From NCBI GenBank assembly GCA_965644315.1, contig CBFFRQ010000055.1, positions 237,650 through 301,649 on the forward strand: a stretch of DNA of 64,000 nt, given 5' to 3'. Origin of the DNA: Caecitellus pseudoparvulus. Lineage: Eukaryota; Bigyra: Bicosoecida. The position numbers and the translations under genes were made by a program. Below are positions 21,401 through 32,209 of the stretch, one piece after another (position 1 is the stretch's first letter; every line of letters starts with the position of its first letter). The notes below the pieces were generated by a model, which saw only the letters and a program-made list of their open reading frames with translations, searched no databases and was not told the DNA's origin.

Positions 21401-24400
21401 GCCTGCGCTTCTGTCAACAACGCTGCCTGGTGCTCAATTTCGGCTGTGCGCTGCTGGGAAAAATCAGCTGCTTGCCTCACATTGGCTTCCAGCAGGTCAA
21501 CAGCTTCTTGCAGCAGTTCGACAGCCTCCTCTGCCGAAGAGACGGGCGCCTTGGCACCAACGCTGGTGCTTCGATCTCGCAGAGAGTCAGCATCTGCCTC
21601 CGTCGCTTCGAGAGCCTTGTCTGGGGAACGGTCCTGCACACTCCGCAGCAAGAGAGCCAGAACACCAGATGGAAGTGGTCCATCTTTCTCCGTGATTTCA
21701 ACTTCGTAGTCAGAGTCAGAGTCAGAGTCAGAGTCTGTGTCCTGGAAAGTCGCTGGCTGGATGTGAGGGAGCTGCGAAAACCCACCCCGGACACCGTCGA
21801 CGGCGTCTGCGGCTTGCAATTGCAGCGCTCCCGCCAAGTTGTCGAGTTTTCCAGAAAGCTTTCCATGTGCCCTTTTCAGATGCAATGCAGGGACGTCCAG
21901 GGGAGGTGAACTTGCCCCCAAAGTAGCATGGGCTGCTCCACTGGCTGCACCGCTCTGATCCGAAGCGAAGAAGCACCTGTCAACTGCCTGCAGTGCTGTC
22001 GAGAGTTTACGAAGTGGCCTCTCAAGTGGTATCAGGTGTGCTTGAACTCCTCCGGGAACCATGGACATGCACTCCGATGCCGCCTGCATCGCATGAACTG
22101 CCCTCCACGTCAGCTGAGTGTGGAGTCGCCTTCTCTCGCCCATTGCGCGACTCACAGTATGTACCTTGGCCTCGGCATCCGAAATTATACCTTTCATGAG
22201 CTGCGTCAAGCTTTCCGTGAGCTGTGATGGGACTTGAAAGCCCGCTCGAGCCATGGAGTCGGCTCCCTGCAGAGCAGAGTCACAGAGTCTCGCAAGGCAG
22301 CTGGCTTCGGCCAGCACCTCGGTATCCTCCTCAAAAAGCTGCAGTGTGCAGGCAACATTCAGCTGCTGCACTTGGCCCAGCAGGCCATGGCATCTGCTTC
22401 GCACTCTGGCAAGATCCCCGGAAAGCGTGCCCTGTGCTTTCCGAATGCAGAGACCCATCGCCACTTTCCAGGCTCTGGACTGTGCTTCCAGTGTGCTCAG
22501 CGCCTCATACACTGGCTTCCAAGCATTTGATATCCTCCCTACCGACGTTGAGTGAGCCAGTTCATCGCTGCCTGCTTGCAGAGCTGACATACAGTCCGCA
22601 CAGACTTGTCTCAGGGGAGCCGGCAGCACAGCCGGAAGGTGCAGACCGCTGTGTAGAGGTCCCCCCAGCAAGTCATTGACTGCTTGGGGTACTTCAAGCA
22701 CTTGATGTTGAGCTTGCTTCGTCTTCGAGATCCAAGCTGACAGCTTGCACAGCGCCTGCACCCCTTCTTCTCGCGTGCTGCTCGTGCTGGTCTCCAGCAT
22801 GTCCACCAGCTTCTCGGGACTGCCTTCAAGCTTTGTTTCTGCAGCGGAGAAGGCTACTTCCAAGCGCTGTCCCTCATCACAAGTTGCCTGGATCAGCGCA
22901 AGGCACTTCCTGGCATTGTCGCGCAGCACTTCTGCTGCCCCAGCCCGTGCTGAAGCAAGGTCCGATGCCTCTTGAAGTGCTCGTCTCAACTGCGCCTCGC
23001 TGCTTTCCAGGAAGTGCTCCAGGTCTTCCACAGCCAGATGTACACCTTTCCAGGTGTCTGTGGGGACTGAGACTTCGCTCCTCATGTCGTCAGGCTCAGC
23101 TGTGTGGCAGAGGAGCCGGAGCTTGTCCAGCACACCAGGCGTGGCAACCAACTCAATGGCGGACTCCGCCGCCTCGTGCAGCTGCATGTGCTCCTGCATC
23201 ATGCTTGCCAATGAAGGCTGTGCCGAGACTTCCCTGAGGGGCGCTTCCTGGAGTAACAGCTCGCTGCGGGAGCGTGCGGCGTCAAATCGCCGAACCAAGA
23301 GGGCAAGCATGCCCACTTCACGCTGAGCGGCCGCCACTCTTCGTCCAGCATCTTCCAACTGTTGCATCAGAGCTGAATGTGCCTTTTCTAGAGCCTCGGC
23401 TCGGTGGTGGCCGGAGATTGGCCGCAGCTTGTCGCCGGACTGATGCCCTTTCAGTTTCTCTGCAGCCAGCTGCATCGTGTCATTCAAGCTGCGCACAGCT
23501 TCCATAGCACCTTGCTGACCGAGGCATGGTTCATCAAGCTGCAGATCCAAAGTGATCTGGCTCAGGGACATCGCAACATTGCCTGCCTCGGCAAGTGCCG
23601 CCTGCAAAGCTGTGGCTGCCCGCTCAACGTTCTGCTGCTCTTGGCGAGACTCAGACACAGCACGAGAAAGGTCTCCAATGGAAGCTGAGCATGTCGAAAG
23701 TAAAGAAGCAAATCTCTCCGGGGGTGGAAGTCCCATTGAAACTTCGATGGTTCTGCTCACGCGCTGATCAGCACCTTCGTCCGACCTTGGATTCTTCAGC
23801 AACCTCAAGCGATCTCTCCCAGCCTGCGTATCCAGGCGCAACATGAGCAACGCCTCTTGGCATGCAGCAGCTGCATGAACCACTTGCGGAAACATTTCCA
23901 CTCCGCACTGCTGGGCTTCTTGCTGCAGCTGCTGAAACGTTAGGGCAGCTTCTTTGTGGTCGTTCTCAGCTGCAGCCAAAGCCCTCCGCCGAAGCATTGC
24001 CGCTGTCCGCGAAGCGTGTTGCTGTCGAACCTGCACACCCCGGACAATTGCCTGGAAACAGCGCGTGCCTGCCTTTAATCTCTCGTACCTCTTCATCTGC
24101 CTCCTTCTCTTCGCTTGTGCTTGGATCAACGTCGCAGCACTCGACAGGAGCTGGTTGCACGCCCTGTCCAGCATGCTCAATACATCTGCCTTGAGGAACA
24201 CTCGGGTGCGCCCAAAAGCATAGGCGCCTGGGAGTACCCCCGCCTTGACAATTGCTGGTGACTGCAGAATCGACTCGCACTGCCGTCGAAGCTGCGGCAG
24301 TGTCGCTGTGTCCAGCATCCTTGCAGCTATGGCGTCCCGCAGCGAGCGGGCAAGGAGTTCGTAGCGCTGCCCAAAGTGGAGGTAGGGAAGACGTGATGGA

Positions 24401-26847
24401 AAGCCACTGCGCCTTGTCTCCAGCGCAGCGATCACCCCAGCATAGGCCAGCTGGGTGAGAACCGCCAGCGGCTCCAGCCTGCCCGGCTCCAGGCGGCTGT
24501 TTGTTTTGATGCACCGCACAAAGGAAGCAGAAGTACGCTCTAAGTCGTGCACAAGAGTGGACAGAGCCGTCTTGAAGCGGCTTGCCAGAGTGGACCGCCG
24601 TGACGCGGTCTGACTGCCCGTATTCACAGGGCTGGCCTGCGCAGAGCTTGAACCTGCCGCTTCCGAGGAGTATTCGCTGCCGTCGTCTGCACTGGGGTTC
24701 TGAGCTGTCGCACTTCCCGAGGACAGCAACTCTGCAATGAATGGCTTGGAACTGGTACAGACACACTCCGTGAGGGTGGAGTGAATGGCATCTCGGTTCT
24801 TCTCCACAAATTCTTGACAGGAGTAGATGATCGGGCCAGCGAAGTGCTCAATGACAAACTCCTGAGCAGAGCGGCGGAACTTTGTGGAAGGTCCAGCACT
24901 GCTGTAGTTCGGTGACTTGCTCAAGCCTTTGTGCATCTTTGCCACCAACTGCATGTCGGAGCCCCGAGCCCCTAGCATGCACTCCTCGTTCATCAGCGCC
25001 AGAAGCCCCCCACGCCCCTCAAGCAGCTCCATACAAGCAGTGTTGTCTGGGAGCAGAAAGTCCTCAAATGGAATGCCCTCAGCTTGATACTCCGCCTGCT
25101 CCCGAACGAAGACAACAGAGTTGAACACTTGCTGCAGCTTCTCGTTCGTGTAGTTGATGAAGAGCTGCTCGAAGCCATTCTCTTGCATGTTCTCCAACCC
25201 AAAGACATCCAAGATGCCCACAGACGGTAGCTGCTGCAGCGGTATGAGCGACCCGGTGCCTCCTTTTGCCTGAACACGCCTCTGGCTCGCGAGGGAGGCG
25301 TTCACACTCGCAACGATGCTGTCGAAAGTGGAGGAGTACAGGGCTTTGGCCATTGCGTCCCTGGCAGCTGCAGCCTCAGATGGCCTGTTAGTCGTCGTGA
25401 TGAGCCGCTGAGCTGTCCTGAGGTGCCGAGTGGTTAAGGCTTGTTCTAGAGCACTGACTTCTAGCCCTAGCATGGCGGCAGCTGTTGACAAGGCGGCTGG
25501 GTCCTTGACCCTGCTCCCCTCGGATCCTCCTCGCTCATCAAACTTCTCAAACTCGACATTGCCCAGGTGAAGAATCGCCGCAATCACTTCCAGAATAGGC
25601 TGCTGTTGAGCCTTTGCCACGCCCAGGCCTTCGAGAGCGGCCAGAGTCTCCCTCATGTCGCTCTCGTCGTCGATGCCCTCCACGTGGAAGCAAGCAGCTC
25701 TGCTGCAGTACCGAAAGTCGGTGCCGGGTAGCAGGTGCAACCGGGCCAGGTCCTCTTGGCTGAGCCCCCTGAGAAGCTGGTAGAAAATGTGAAAGTTCCT
25801 CTCCGTTGCTGGCTGCCGAACGGCCCGCGACTTCTCGAGCAGGTAGCTGGTGATGCTGGCGCATGCGATGACCCACCCTTGCCCGTGCTCCTTGAAGAAC
25901 ACCTTGATCAGCTTGCCGAATCGACTGCTGTTGTGGTTTCGCTGCGTCTTTGCGTTCCCAAAGGCCTCCAAGACGGGGTTGGTCTCCATGACGCGCTCGG
26001 ACATGCTACCGGCCTCTGCGGATGCCACACGTGACAGGTACGACAACATAAGTTTCGTCGTCTCCGTCTTGCCTGCGCCTGACTCGCCACAAATGACGAT
26101 GGACGCATTCTGGCGTGCATGCTCTTGGGTTGCCGTGCGCATGGCTGCTTCGGCAACAGCGAAACAGTGGGGTGGAACACACTCCGAGCCCAGCTGCGCA
26201 GCCTGTCGATACTGTTGGCAGCGGGCATCGTCATACAGTTGAGGGATGGGCTTGAAAGGGTTCAATGCTATCAAGATTGGGCCCGTGCAAGTGTATATGT
26301 CATCTCTAGCGAATCTCGTGGAGACGTTGTGAAGGATTGCCGCCCTGCGGCCGAGGACAATGTGGGCTCTCGTGGCTCACCGCTCGGCTGCAACCTGGCG
26401 CAAGCACGTACTCATGCAAATGGAGCATATTGTCCATGTCATCTAAGCCTGGGTGACCAGCCGCGCTCGTCTCAACATCGCGCGGAAGCAGGGCTGCAAA
26501 CTTCGGAGACGTCTTGCACGTGCGCTTCTTCGTTGCCCTTGCACTTGAAGAAGAACTCGGCTTCACCGTGACGATACCCCTGCCCTCGACATCAACGCGT
26601 ACAGACTCAGCTTTCACGCTGTCCACCACACCCGCAGCATACCCCTGTGGTGTGGAGTCGGCTTCAGCGCGGTGGCGTGGTGGATCTTGACTTCTGCAGC
26701 GCAACACCTCACGTCAGACTGCAGCACCCAGACCGCGTCACCTTCTGAGATAGCGTCCATGAAAGATGCAATAGGGGAATGCTCCGGGCTCGATTGGCGT
26801 GTCGCTCCTGTGCCTGGCACGTGCAGGCTCGGAGCTCGCGCCGCCAT
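18460..26847 (-). CDS. Giant myosin heavy chain (~2,750 aa) with long novel tail
   Basis: Exons 26713-26847, 26412-26644 and 18460-26344 give 2,750 residues; introns are 68 and 67 nt. An SH3-like N-terminus (DAVWVLQSDGYAAGVV) precedes the motor. Motor motifs: P-loop GESGAGKTETTKLML (about residue 210), switch I NHNSSRFGKLIKV (about 258), and a switch II/relay region LDVFGLENMQENGFEQLFIN (about 505), where the usual GFE is GLE. The converter is followed by an IQ-rich neck (AATLIQAQAKRRRQMKRYER, then a weaker FQAIVRGVQVRQQ) at about 850-900. The remaining 1,830 residues are mostly amphipathic helices, with an acidic (SD)n insert near 1,660 and a basic, Arg/Ser-rich end. I see no MyTH4-FERM, SH3, PH, dilute or chitin-synthase domain. 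Introns cluster at the 5' end. An ATG at 26919 would add 24 residues. Cargo and class are unknown. Confidence 0.88.
21708..21735. repeat. AGTCAG microsatellite encoding an Asp-Ser run in the myosin tail
   Basis: Four and a half tandem copies of the hexamer AGTCAG, in frame on the minus strand, encode alternating Asp and Ser (DSDSDSDSD) near myosin residue 1,660. The repeat sits between two helical segments and next to a TEKDG turn, so it probably acts as an acidic flexible hinge or phospho-site cluster. It is likely to vary in length between strains. Confidence 0.8.
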
Positions 26848-27027
26848 TGCCTCGCGCGGAATTTGATGACTCCACAGCAACGCTGAACCTGCAGCAAAGA
26901 CAAGAGAGCCTGACGGCACGGCGGGCAGGGCACGTGCGTGGAGAATCGAGAAACGAAAGTCACCAAATCGCCCGGCATAGTGATGGATTTTGTTCCCAAC
27001 TGAGCATCACACAGGCAATCGAGCAAG

Positions 27028-29104
27028 TCAGCTCAAAGTGGTGACACCCGTCGACACGGCTCCTGACACGGTAAACGTGCCAGGAGCGGAGGCGACAATG
27101 ACTGCTTCTTCCGTGGGGGCAATGTCAAAGCCGCGGATCTTCAGAGACTCTGGTGCGGTGCTGTCTTCTTCCAGTGGCTGCAGCTCGTGGCCTGCGTTCG
27201 CCACCACTGCATCCTTCACGCACACGACGGCTCCTGGCACGGCCCGGATGGTCAAGCTGCCGTTCAACTTCAAGCTCTGAATCGAAATGTCAGGTCCATC
27301 CAGCACGAGGGTGGAACCAGGCGCAACTTCAATCGCAGGCCCTCCACTCAGTCGTTGCAAGGCACCCTGCCACGTGCTCATGAAGGAAGGGTACAGCACA
27401 ATGTGGGGGGGGTGTGGCAGCGTCAGCCCAGTGACTTCGAGTGTCCCGCTGTCAGGAACAGCACAGCCAGCAGCCTGCATGATGCGCTGCCCCAGGCTGT
27501 AGTACGTCATCTCGCCTTCGGAGGCACAGCGCATGGGAACGCCTTTTCCTGCAATCTTCTGCGCATCTGCCGTCGCGTTCTTGACGGGACAAAAAGTCCA
27601 CTCAGCAAAGGTGGTGAAGCCCACCTTTGCGGTGGGCTCCAGGAGCTTAGGGTAGTCCTGCATCATGCACTCAAGCCGGGTGGGCTTCTTGAACTTGGTC
27701 TTTTCAGCGTCAGCATACTTGGGGTTCACAAACTCGGGCATGGCGCCGCCAGTCGCCTTGAGGACCGCCGCATACTCGGAGATGGACAACACCAACTGGT
27801 TGATGTTGCCTGGGAAGGGCGAGAAGCCGCTCGCGTCGTTAGCATCCCCCTCTGCGTGGCCGCTGGCCAGCAGGAGCGGCTCCAGCTGGTTGTACTCGAC
27901 GTTGCAGGTGATTGCTGAGCCATCACTCCGCACGAGGCGTGCAATGGCCCCCATTGCGTCCTTGGCCTTGCGAGGCACCGTCACGGAGTTCACCTGGAAG
28001 CCTCGGTTGGCGGACACGCCAATGGTGGCCAGGGTCACGAGGAAGGCCAGTGCGTTGGTGTCTTGGAAGAAGACGACGTACCGACGGCCCTCCTCCGCCC
28101 ACTTCTGGGCCAGGCCGGTGCTGTGCAGGAGGGAGTGCACGTCGCCATGGCCGTGGGGCTTTGTCTGCATGCTGAAGCCGTCCTCTCCCAAGGCGATCCG
28201 GGCGGCGTTGTCCATGAGAGAAGGCACCTTCTCCTGCTTCATCAGCACCACTTGGCCTGGTGCAAAGCCGAAGTTGTCATTGGCGGCCAGCAGAGCCTCT
28301 GTACGGGCGTGAGTGTCGTCACTGGTCATGATGGCGAGGGGGATGGCCTTCGGCTCACCGCCCGCCAAAGCGTTGGAGGCAGCTTGCAGCCCAAGGATGT
28401 GCTGGGCGTACACTTCCAGGTACGTGCGCTTGGTCGTCACTTCAACGGGCAGGGAGACTTTGATGCCAGAGTACCCGAGGCGCTCCCCCAGCCCGCCAGC
28501 CACCAAGCAAAAAGCGCAATCTGCAGTGGGGAAGCAGCAATGCATCAGCACGACGCAGCACAGCGGCTTCGCTCAGCTGCACGCACCTCGAACAAGCTTC
28601 AGTCCCTCTTCTTCGAAAGTGATGAACTCAGGAGAGCCTACATCCAGCGTCTCTCCAGCGGGTACCTGCACGAAGCAAGAGCATCAGTGACGCCTTGCTT
28701 GCGGAAATAGGCCGGCCAAGCTCGCACCTCTGGCGTGAAGCCTTCAAAGGGATTGGCACCCTCCTTGGATGCAGCCAGTAGCGCCTTGGCATTGGAGACG
28801 TATGCTGCTACGCCGCCTGGGTAGGATTTCTGCAGCATTTTCACCTGGAGGCAGGAGGCGCGGAAGATGCCCGGCGTGTTGATGAAGGCATGCCAAGTGA
28901 TGCCGGCCTGCGCACCTGATCGAAGAAGGCGTGCTTCTTGTCTTCGTCTTGCCCCGGCTCCCAAGCAGCGAACAGGTGCTCCTGCCCACTTGCCATGAGA
29001 ATGCCCATGAGCTCCTTCTCCTCATCGCTCATCCAAGCCTCAGCGTCAACCACGCCAGGCACGCTGGCAAGGCTGGAGACTCCGCCGGTGCTCGTGGCTG
29101 CCAT
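27028..29104 (-). CDS. UDP-sugar pyrophosphorylase (USP)
   Basis: Exons 28916-29104, 28728-28844, 28587-28665 and 27028-28520, with introns of 62-71 nt, give 625 residues, close to plant USPs (about 600-620). The enzyme makes UDP-sugars from UTP and several sugar 1-phosphates (Glc, Gal, GlcA, Ara, Xyl) in the salvage pathway. Seen directly: the nucleotide-binding signature [20 protein letters not shown] (completed by splicing after LVRDCAF), [32 protein letters not shown] and [12 protein letters not shown]. The C-terminal domain is a beta-helix ([19 protein letters not shown]). The helical N-terminus ([17 protein letters not shown]) is also typical of USP and not of short UGPases. An upstream in-frame ATG at 29206 would add a hydrophobic leader (MTCAALLVPLFFTLRSSPAP), so an organelle- or ER-targeted form is possible. 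Confidence 0.9.
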
Positions 29105-29277
29105 GCTGCGACGCCCAGTGCTGAACTGCGGGGCCCGAGGAAGCACAGGCGCAGGTGAGGACCGAAGAGTGAAGAACAGGGGCACAAGGAGTGCAGCACA
29201 AGTCATGGAAGTAAATTGTGCGCTGTCGTCTTTCGTGCGCTGGTGCTCCTCTGACCCTCGAAGAGGCAAAACCAGCG

Positions 29278-31881
29278 TCATGCCGACGCCACTGGACTCC
29301 ACCGCTGCAGCAAGGAGGAAAGCGAGAACTCCTTCCTCGAGCCCACTCCTTGAGCAGGCTCCTGCCTCTTGATTTCGACCTGCCAGTGATGCTGCTCAGC
29401 CCACACGAGGGATGCAAACTCCCCACGCACAGACTGTGCCTGGAGCTGCACGGGCTGCCCGAGCAGAGCAGCCAGCACTGCTGGGGGTGTGCTGCGCCCA
29501 GTTTGTCCCCGTAAACGCCTTGTCCACTCCCGCGCCGGTGTCTGGGAGGCAGTGATGCTGTCCAGGGCGAGGTCTGGCCGGGCCACCGCCCCCGCCTGGC
29601 CCAAGGCACGCAGCACCACACTTGCAACAGAGACAGCTTCGCTGTGCCGGTTCTGGCGCCGACCGCAAGCTCCCAAAAGTAGAGCTCCAATCGTAAGGTG
29701 CCCAGGAGCGATGCCCCTTGCAACTGCGTCGGCCAGGCTTGCCAGGGCGCTGGGCGAGTCTGCACACCGAACAAAGGCCGTCGCCAAGTGGGAATAGAGG
29801 CGATCAGACAAAACAACACCCAGCTTACTCGCGAGCTGCCCTGTCGGTGGTTGGGGCACCAGCAAGCGTGGCAAGTCGCCGGGGCTGGTGTACGGCGCCC
29901 CCTGAACTGGCGGCTCCTCCATGAACAGCGCTGAAGGTCCAGCAGGGCTGCCAGCAAAGAGCAAGTGAAACTGCCTTGCAGCCTCAGCATCCCTGACCCC
30001 CCCTGCAGCGTGCATGAAGACTTCGTACATGTGATTGTCAACCCTACCGCCATCTCCTGTGAACGTGTCTATCAGCTGCAGCGCCGCAGCGCTGTGGCCA
30101 GCTCGAACAGCGGCTTTTGCAGCCACAGTCACGGCGGCAGGGTCCAGGGACACACCAGCCTTGCGCATGGTAGCGAGCGTGTTGTACACCATGCTGATGT
30201 CGCCAGCTTTCGCATGCACCTGTAGCAGCACCGTGTACGCGTGTGCATCCAGCTCCAGCCCAGAGTCGTGGGCAGCTTGGAGCGTTGACACGGCAGCATC
30301 AGGAGAGCCTTGCGCAGAGTGAGCAGCGGCTAGCGTTGTGTGCAGCATCATGGTATCAGAGGGGCTCATGCACCGCTGCTTGAGGGTCTCCAGCAGCCGA
30401 GCGCTGCGGGGTGGGGAGGTAGAGCCACTGCTGCCGGAGGCCTGCCCAGCTAAACGAAGCACTTGGCCATACACGGCTGCAGACATGCGAATGCCCTGCT
30501 GGCGAACTGTCCTCAGGATGTCTCGCGCAAAAGGCACGTCGCCAAACTTCACCGCAGCCCGCATGGCCGTCTCATACCCTGATGGGTGCATGGCCGTGCG
30601 GATGAAGCTGCCTCCCTCGGCAGCTTCCGCCCACCCCCCCCAGTCATGCGGCACGCGCCCAGCCAGGGCTGCTGTCTCAGGGGCGGCGGTGTGCTCCCTG
30701 TCTAATGAGTGGGCCTGTGCTGCAGCCCTGGTCGCTACGGCGTACACCTCCTTCGCCGCAGGCAAGTCATGCAGCGTCACGCAAGCTGACAGTGCTGCCA
30801 GAGTGCTGACCTGGCTCAGCCGGCGAAAATCAGTGTGCCCATCTTCCGGGCCAGCTGCAGCACGTACTTCCCATAGCCATGCCTGGAGGGCGAGTGGGGC
30901 TGTAACGGCATCCGAAGAAGCAGCTCGCAGGCAGCCATCCAACGGCAGCGCACCAACCAGCGGTGCAGCAGAGCCCCCCACTGCTGCAGCAACACGCAAA
31001 ACAGCCCCTACTACAGTGCCATGTCCACTCAGTGGACCTGGACTTGCAGGCACACCTGCATAGATCAGGTTTGTGGCAGCCTGATGCACGGAGGGGAGGC
31101 CAAGGTTGGACAGCAACTCAGGCGGCGGCAGTTGTGGCAACTGGCCCACCTCCGCGGACTGGGCAGTGCTCAACGGGTGCAAGAGTCTCTCAAAAGTCGA
31201 GGACATCGCTGGCGCTCGCCAGAAGGGCGGCGCGAGCTGCCCGTCAGCGTCGCACTGCGGCTGCAGAGAGCAAGGCATGCCCAGCGACAAGAGGTCTGCC
31301 TCAACGCGTACTTGCGGGACGAGTGGGGACCCAGCGCACACTGGCTGGCGCGTACCCTGCATCAACCACTGCTGAGCGCCAGAAATCACCGCCGCGGCTG
31401 CCAATCGCTTGCTGAGAGCACAGGGATCTCCCGAGGCAGCAGCGTGTGAGGCAGCAATCCGGACCGCCAGTTCCAGGCTGCCGGCACTTGCTGCTGCTTG
31501 CAGCAGCAGTGCAGCTGCCCCCGGACCAGACAGTCGCCCCTCAGCTGTCTCTGGCGGTGGGCATGTGCAACCAGTGCGGCAGCAGTCTGTCGTGCGCGTG
31601 ATCACACGCAGGGCAGGCTGCTCTGCAGCCCAGGCTACCGCATCCTGGAAAGCCAGGTATGTCTTCGTAGCCTGGATGGAGCACGAAGAGGAGGATGAAC
31701 GGACGGGTACAGGTGTGAACCTACACAGTTCGCTCAATCTTCGCCGAAACGACCATGCTGCCTGAGCTTGCATCGAAATAGAGTGCCGCGAAGTCTCGAG
31801 GTGGTGGATCAATTTCCGCTTCCAACCCCGCACACTAAACCAGCGCCGCGCAGCCCATGTGTCCAAACCAGGCGCACGCAT
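29278..31881 (-). CDS. Pentatricopeptide repeat (PPR) protein, probably organellar
   Basis: A single ORF of 867 residues. The Arg-rich, acid-poor N-terminus (MRAPGLDTWAARRWFSVRGW) resembles a mitochondrial presequence. The central and C-terminal parts contain helix-turn-helix pairs of about 35 residues with the PPR pattern: DAHAYTVLLQVHAKAGDISM with VYNTLATMRKAGVSLDPAAV, VDNHMYEVFMHAAGGVRDAE, SDTMMLHTTLAAAHSAQGSP and MSAAVYGQVLRLAGQASG. At least five repeats are readable, and others are more degenerate. PPR proteins bind organellar RNA in a base-specific way for processing, editing or translation. The N-terminal 350 residues are not clearly PPR and are not recognised. The ORF track start is a TTG; the first ATG in frame is at 31881. 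The stop is 173 bp upstream of the USP start on the same strand. Confidence 0.75.
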   Translation of the reverse strand: MRAPGLDTWAARRWFSVRGWKRKLIHHLETSRHSISMQAQAAWSFRRRLSELCRFTPVPVRSSSSSCSIQATKTYLAFQDAVAWAAEQPALRVITRTTDCCRTGCTCPPPETAEGRLSGPGAAALLLQAAASAGSLELAVRIAASHAAASGDPCALSKRLAAAAVISGAQQWLMQGTRQPVCAGSPLVPQVRVEADLLSLGMPCSLQPQCDADGQLAPPFWRAPAMSSTFERLLHPLSTAQSAEVGQLPQLPPPELLSNLGLPSVHQAATNLIYAGVPASPGPLSGHGTVVGAVLRVAAAVGGSAAPLVGALPLDGCLRAASSDAVTAPLALQAWLWEVRAAAGPEDGHTDFRRLSQVSTLAALSACVTLHDLPAAKEVYAVATRAAAQAHSLDREHTAAPETAALAGRVPHDWGGWAEAAEGGSFIRTAMHPSGYETAMRAAVKFGDVPFARDILRTVRQQGIRMSAAVYGQVLRLAGQASGSSGSTSPPRSARLLETLKQRCMSPSDTMMLHTTLAAAHSAQGSPDAAVSTLQAAHDSGLELDAHAYTVLLQVHAKAGDISMVYNTLATMRKAGVSLDPAAVTVAAKAAVRAGHSAAALQLIDTFTGDGGRVDNHMYEVFMHAAGGVRDAEAARQFHLLFAGSPAGPSALFMEEPPVQGAPYTSPGDLPRLLVPQPPTGQLASKLGVVLSDRLYSHLATAFVRCADSPSALASLADAVARGIAPGHLTIGALLLGACGRRQNRHSEAVSVASVVLRALGQAGAVARPDLALDSITASQTPAREWTRRLRGQTGRSTPPAVLAALLGQPVQLQAQSVRGEFASLVWAEQHHWQVEIKRQEPAQGVGSRKEFSLSSLLQRWSPVASA

Positions 31882-32209
31882 CAAGGTAAACTGTGTGTGC
31901 AAAGAAAATTCGGGTTTCGTTTGTGTTTTTGCAGCGAAATACTCGTGTGCTGACTAACTGTGGCAGAATAAGAGGGAGCAGTAGGTGAGGTTACCTTGTT
32001 GTGGCGGAGCACTGCTGTTTGTGTCCTGCCCCCGGGGCATCTCTCAACTGTCTCACCAGCGCATTACGTAGAGGCCACTCGACTGTTGAATGCATTCAGG
32101 CAAGCAGCGAAACAGATATTAAGCAAAGAGAAAGGTTGGATAGCGCAACACACGCGCAGCGGATACAAGGCGGGCGAATCTAGACCTGCAAGGCATCCAT
32201 AGGTCGCGC
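31882..32209. other. Intergenic region between PPR gene and giant receptor gene
   Basis: 328 bp that should hold the PPR promoter and the 3' UTR of the giant receptor, both on the minus strand. It contains short A/T-rich runs near 31910-31950 and 32100-32140, in contrast to the GC-rich coding DNA. No RNA gene or repeat is evident. Confidence 0.35.

Noticed and set aside
25418-25500. A tRNA-like A-box (GTGCCGAGTGGTTAAGGC) on the plus strand
   Set aside because: It resembles the 5' part of tRNA-Leu/Ser, but no B-box (GGTTCGAATCC-like) or closing acceptor stem follows, and the opposite strand is conserved myosin motor coding sequence.
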